From assembly GCA_012520255.1 (NCBI GenBank), contig JAAYOQ010000010.1:62001-126000 (forward strand): a stretch of 64,000 nt of DNA, in the 5' to 3' direction. The translations under genes and the position numbers were made by a program. Numbering within the stretch: the first letter of the stretch is position 1; every line of letters begins with the position of its first letter. This stretch comes from Erysipelotrichia bacterium (GTDB lineage: Bacteria > Bacillota_I > Bacilli_A > Erysipelotrichales > Erysipelotrichaceae). The notes under the pieces were generated by a model, which saw nothing but the letters and a program-made list of their open reading frames with translations, had not been told where the DNA came from and ran no database searches. Positions 61,438 through 64,000 of the stretch are shown piece after piece.

Positions 61438-62148
61438 TTACTCCTTTTCTAAGTCTTTTGTATCAACCCAGCCATATACTCCTTTGCCATCCAATGACAC
61501 AATATGATAAGGATGAGTAGCGTTTCTTGACAAATGCGTGACCTTACATCTACTTTCAGCTTTTTTATTCGCTGGGTAAACAGACTCTGAGCCATAATAA
61601 ATATTACCACCCTTAAATATTACGATATCTCCAATATTTAAGTTTGTATTCGTTACCATCTTTGTTATTCTAAGTTCATTTTCTTGTAAAATAAATAAAT
61701 TTGTTACTAATTCTTTTTGTTGCAGAGTCAGGTTTTCATAAGCTTCTCTAGCAGCTTTAATAGCATTTTCATCATAATTGTTATCCAGTTCATTTATCAT
61801 TTCAATAACTTTTAAAGCTTCTTGCTGATCTTTTAAAAATTGGAGTTGATTTTTGTAATCTTGAAGCTTTTCTAAAGTTGTTACTTTTTCTTGTGCTTCT
61901 AAAGGGAGATTTTCATATTTTTCTTTAGCTTCAATAATTAAACTTTCTTCTTCTAAAGTAACGGGTGTGCTAATTGAATTTACCAATTGATCAAATTCTT
62001 CAGCTAAAACAAGATTTTCATCAATCTTTTCTTCTCTAAAGTTCTCAATAAACGGCATTTTTACTGTTTCATCTAGTTTGTTAAGTTCTCTAACACCAAA
62101 AAATAAAAAAACAAGCATTAATAACAACACTAATATATGCTTTTTCAT
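61438..62148 (-). CDS. membrane-anchored helical-repeat protein with C-terminal SH3-like domain
   Basis: An N-terminal anchor (ILVLLLMLVFLFFG) precedes two helical FIVAR-like repeats (AKEKYENLPLEAQEKVTTLEKL and AREAYENLTLQQKELVTNL). The C-terminal 70 residues form a SH3b-like domain (NIGDIVIFKGGNIYYGS, GVYGWVDTKDLEK). FIVAR and SH3b units usually bind wall polymers or sugars. ATG 62148 follows the upstream stop by 0-1 nt and uses AAAGGAA inside that gene. 236 residues. Confidence 0.72.
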   Translation of the reverse strand: MKKHILVLLLMLVFLFFGVRELNKLDETVKMPFIENFREEKIDENLVLAEEFDQLVNSISTPVTLEEESLIIEAKEKYENLPLEAQEKVTTLEKLQDYKNQLQFLKDQQEALKVIEMINELDNNYDENAIKAAREAYENLTLQQKELVTNLFILQENELRITKMVTNTNLNIGDIVIFKGGNIYYGSESVYPANKKAESRCKVTHLSRNATHPYHIVSLDGKGVYGWVDTKDLEKE

Positions 62149-62149
62149 C

Positions 62150-62359
62150 TTATTTTCCTTTAGCTTCCTCATATAAAATCCTGGCTCTTTTGAAGTATTT
62201 CAAATTAGCCATTTCCTTTATATTGTCAATTCCAAAAGCTTCTTTCATTTTGTCTTTATCTTTGGCTGAAACACCTTGCAATGCATCAATTGGAGCTTTC
62301 AAAAGTTGCTTAGCACTTTGTCCTTCGTATTCCTTGTCTAACCGATTCTTATCTATCAC
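62150..62359 (-). CDS. small protein consisting of the shared HHH-like domain
   Basis: 69 residues. QLLKAPIDALQGVSAKDKDKM, AFGIDNIKEMANLKYFKRARIL is a stand-alone version of the C-terminal domain of the 60373 gene. GTG start at 62359 behind GGAGGGGG. First gene of the three-gene cluster. It may dock to the membrane partner or share its ligand. No name for the domain comes to mind. Confidence 0.7.
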   Translation of the reverse strand: MIDKNRLDKEYEGQSAKQLLKAPIDALQGVSAKDKDKMKEAFGIDNIKEMANLKYFKRARILYEEAKGK

Positions 62360-62512
62360 CCTTATCCCCCTCCTTTTTTATTTTATGGTATTTATACTTT
62401 TTTCACAAGTTTTTTAAGCTATTTATATTCATTATTTTTAATATTAAAGGTTTGACAAAAGGAAATGGCAATATATACTAATAAATGGTAATGTTTAAGA
62501 AGGTTAAATTTA

Positions 62513-62998
62513 ATGAACAATAAAAAAAGAAAAAAAAGATTAATAATCATGCTAGCCAGCCTTATTTTTATAGCCTTTTTATCTTTTTATATGGTTTTTA
62601 TTTGTGGTTTTTATGCTGCTAGTGATAAAGTCGTTGGACCATACACAGGATCTGCCAATATAGATAAATATCTCGAATATGAAGCATGGCAGATTGGAAG
62701 AAACAAATATGGACAACCAATTTTTGTTGATTCCGATGAAGCCTTTAAGTTAGCTCAGGAAAAATACTCAGAGGCAATAATTCTTATCTACAATCATTTT
62801 AATGAAGAATATCAAGTTGGAAAATTTGGCAAGAATAATTATCAGCTATATAAAATGTTGGGTTGGCAAATACCGACAGATGATGAAACAATAAGAAAGT
62901 CAGGAGTTGAATTAACCCAGTTTTTAGATATTTATGAAAACAGTTTTAAAAGATGGATTTATGTGCCAGGATTTGGTTGGGATAGAATTTGTCCATAA
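62513..62998 (+). CDS. membrane-anchored small protein of unknown function
   Basis: 161 residues: a basic start (KKRKKRL), one membrane helix (about 11-34, LASLIFIAFLSFYMVFICG), then an extracellular domain with YEAWQIGRNKYGQPIF, a Tyr/Phe-rich NHFNEEYQVGKF and a conserved-looking end WIYVPGFGWDRICP. AAGGTT is a weak ribosome site. No family recognised. Confidence 0.65.
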   Translation: MNNKKRKKRLIIMLASLIFIAFLSFYMVFICGFYAASDKVVGPYTGSANIDKYLEYEAWQIGRNKYGQPIFVDSDEAFKLAQEKYSEAIILIYNHFNEEYQVGKFGKNNYQLYKMLGWQIPTDDETIRKSGVELTQFLDIYENSFKRWIYVPGFGWDRICP

Positions 62999-63108
62999 AA
63001 TTAAAATACATAACAAAGATTATTTATCTCATTTTCACTCTATTTTTTGCAATTTGAAAATATCGAATACTATTGCTATAATTTAAATACTAACAAAGGA
63101 AATAAAAT

Positions 63109-63471
63109 ATGAAACTTCAGGAATCAGCAGAAAACTATTTAGAAACAATTTTAATTCTTTCTAAAAAGAGTTCTTTTGTTCGTTCTATTGATATCGCCAA
63201 TGCTTTAAATTTTTCCAAACCAAGTGTAAGTGTAGCAATGAAAAAACTATCTAAAGGAAAATACATTGACATTTCCAAAGATGGAGCCATAACCTTAACA
63301 CCTGAAGGATTAAAAATCGCAGAAAGAATCTATGATCGCCACGTCTTTCTTACTAATTGGTTAATCAGCATTGGGGTTGACGAAAATGTTGCTAGTGAAG
63401 ATGCCTGCAGAATGGAGCATATCATCAGCCAGCAAACAATAGAAGCTTTAAAAAAACATTATGAAAAATAG
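63109..63471 (+). CDS. DtxR/MntR-family metal-dependent repressor
   Basis: 120 residues with an N-terminal winged helix (ESAENYLETIL, RSIDIANALNFSKPSVSVAMKKL, IDISKDGAITLTPEG) and a metal-dimerisation helix (RHVFLTNWLISIGV, EDACRMEHIIS). The His/Glu/Cys pattern suits Mn or Fe sensing. It lacks the C-terminal SH3-like domain of DtxR. Homologues repress metal uptake genes; none is seen here. AAAGGA precedes the ATG. Confidence 0.9.
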   Translation: MKLQESAENYLETILILSKKSSFVRSIDIANALNFSKPSVSVAMKKLSKGKYIDISKDGAITLTPEGLKIAERIYDRHVFLTNWLISIGVDENVASEDACRMEHIISQQTIEALKKHYEK

Positions 63472-63490
63472 GTATTGATAACTTTGCAAA

Positions 63491-63541
63491 ATAAAAAGCG
63501 ATTTATAAAAATATTTTAAAATTTATAAAACGCTTTTTTTA
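63491..63541 (+). terminator. terminator of the DtxR-like gene
   Basis: AAAAAGCG and CGCTTTTTTT bracket an A/T-rich inner stem (ATTTATAA with TTATAAAT-like arms). Confidence 0.75.
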
Positions 63542-63563
63542 TAATTTCTTGTTTACATACCAC

Positions 63564-63752
63564 CTATAAGAAGAAAACTTCTTCAACTGCTTTTCCTAGA
63601 AATCGGCATATTTTCAAAGCTAACTCCAGTGAAGGATTAAATCTTCCATTTTCAATCGCAATAATCGTTTGACGAGGTACATCAACAGCATCAGCCAAAT
63701 CTTCTTGTCGCAAGCCTTTCTCTTTTCTTAACTGTTTTAATTTATTCCTCAT
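63564..63752 (-). CDS. small XRE-family HTH regulator
   Basis: 62 residues, nearly all HTH: LKQLRKEKGLRQEDLADAVDVPRQTIIAIENGRFNPSLELALKI (abbreviated core) with the typical tail VEEVFFL. Such mini-regulators commonly accompany a small membrane protein, as here. Start at ATG 63752 inside the end of the upstream gene, an 11-nt overlap; a GTG at 63764 is also possible. Confidence 0.88.
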   Translation of the reverse strand: MRNKLKQLRKEKGLRQEDLADAVDVPRQTIIAIENGRFNPSLELALKICRFLGKAVEEVFFL

Positions 63753-63945
63753 CTTCACAACCACTGACCATCTTATGCTTTAATATTAATTTAGTAAGCC
63801 ACATTATGATATCCTGCAAACACATTAATATGAAGGCTAAAATCTCAATTTTTCCTGTTTTAAAGAATGCCACTATATTCCAAATAGCCAAATAAATGGT
63901 AGAAAACGCCCGCGAAGCCCTTATCGCTTTATAGTTTATGCTCAT
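63742..63945 (-). CDS. small membrane protein upstream of the XRE regulator
   Basis: 67 residues with two hydrophobic segments (about 14-29 and 32-56; YLAIWNIVAFFKTG, ILAFILMCLQDIIMWLTKLIL) and a Cys/acidic tail. Commonly such proteins form a pair with the short XRE regulator. ACTGGAA is a weak ribosome site before ATG 63945; a strong AGGAGG further upstream (near 63985) serves another unseen start or a 5' leader. Function unknown. Confidence 0.65.
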   Translation of the reverse strand: MSINYKAIRASRAFSTIYLAIWNIVAFFKTGKIEILAFILMCLQDIIMWLTKLILKHKMVSGCEDEE

Positions 63946-64000
63946 TTCCAGTTCATCTGCTAAAATTCTTTTTTTATTCTAAATCCTCCTAAAATTAACA

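Overview
The window is AT-rich DNA with standard genetic code, short intergenic gaps and Gram-positive-type signals (strong AGGAGG ribosome sites, TGnTATAAT promoters, CIRCE and Pho-box operators). The order rsmG-noc-parA-parB, the run tilS-hpt-ftsH-hslO-dusB, and the sets tatD-rnmV-ksgA and ispE-glmU-prs all point to a low-GC Firmicute. The style fits Erysipelotrichia-like gut bacteria, but that placement is inference without a tree. The rsmG/noc/parAB set and mnmE usually lie near the replication origin; no origin or parS site was recognised here.

Layout. 1-4.1 kb: rRNA methylation and chromosome segregation (rsmG, noc, parA, parB), then a SRAP DNA-repair gene. 4.1-12 kb: lipid and peptide processing (a CDP-alcohol transferase, methionine aminopeptidase, two phage-tail-repeat membrane proteins, an AAA/CYTH protein, a lipid kinase), a barnase/barstar pair, and nucleoside salvage (phosphorylase and mtnA). 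12-19.8 kb: nitroreductase, lipoprotein pullulanase, an unknown acidic protein, tmRNA with a possible integrase scrap beside it, a 3D-domain wall enzyme, an orphan rhaD-like aldolase and dut. 19.9-27.3 kb: a complete phosphate regulon (pstSCAB-phoU-phoP-phoR) behind a clear Pho box, plus a second phoU that carries a scar of the end of pstB, so it arose by local duplication.

27.5-37 kb: two tandem SGNH hydrolases, gpsA and rnr. Then comes the most unusual locus: a DUF2828/Ro60-like vWA protein preceded by two copies of an undescribed structured RNA element, and followed by a small Cys/His/Gly-rich protein. secG-smpB-cyclophilin and a CAT/E2-like protein lacking its catalytic His follow. 37-46 kb: an ABC exporter with a 1041-residue surface FG-GAP protein, then dusB, hslO and ftsH. 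46-53.8 kb: hpt, tilS, a MazF-like protein, an AlkD-like protein, a CIRCE-controlled Hsp20, prs, glmU and ispE. 54-64 kb: an acetamidase/formamidase, a propeller-like membrane protein, ksgA-rnmV-tatD-mnmE, a three-gene cluster sharing a new small C-terminal domain, a DtxR/MntR-type regulator and an HTH/membrane-protein pair.

Most interesting points: (1) the DUF2828 locus with duplicated leader RNA at 32.3-34.7 kb; (2) at least four genes whose -10 box lies exactly 6 nt before the ATG with no ribosome site, suggesting leaderless mRNAs; (3) a Noc without its membrane-binding N-terminus; (4) the phoU duplication scar; (5) a terminator whose arm also serves as the ribosome site of a MazF-like gene.
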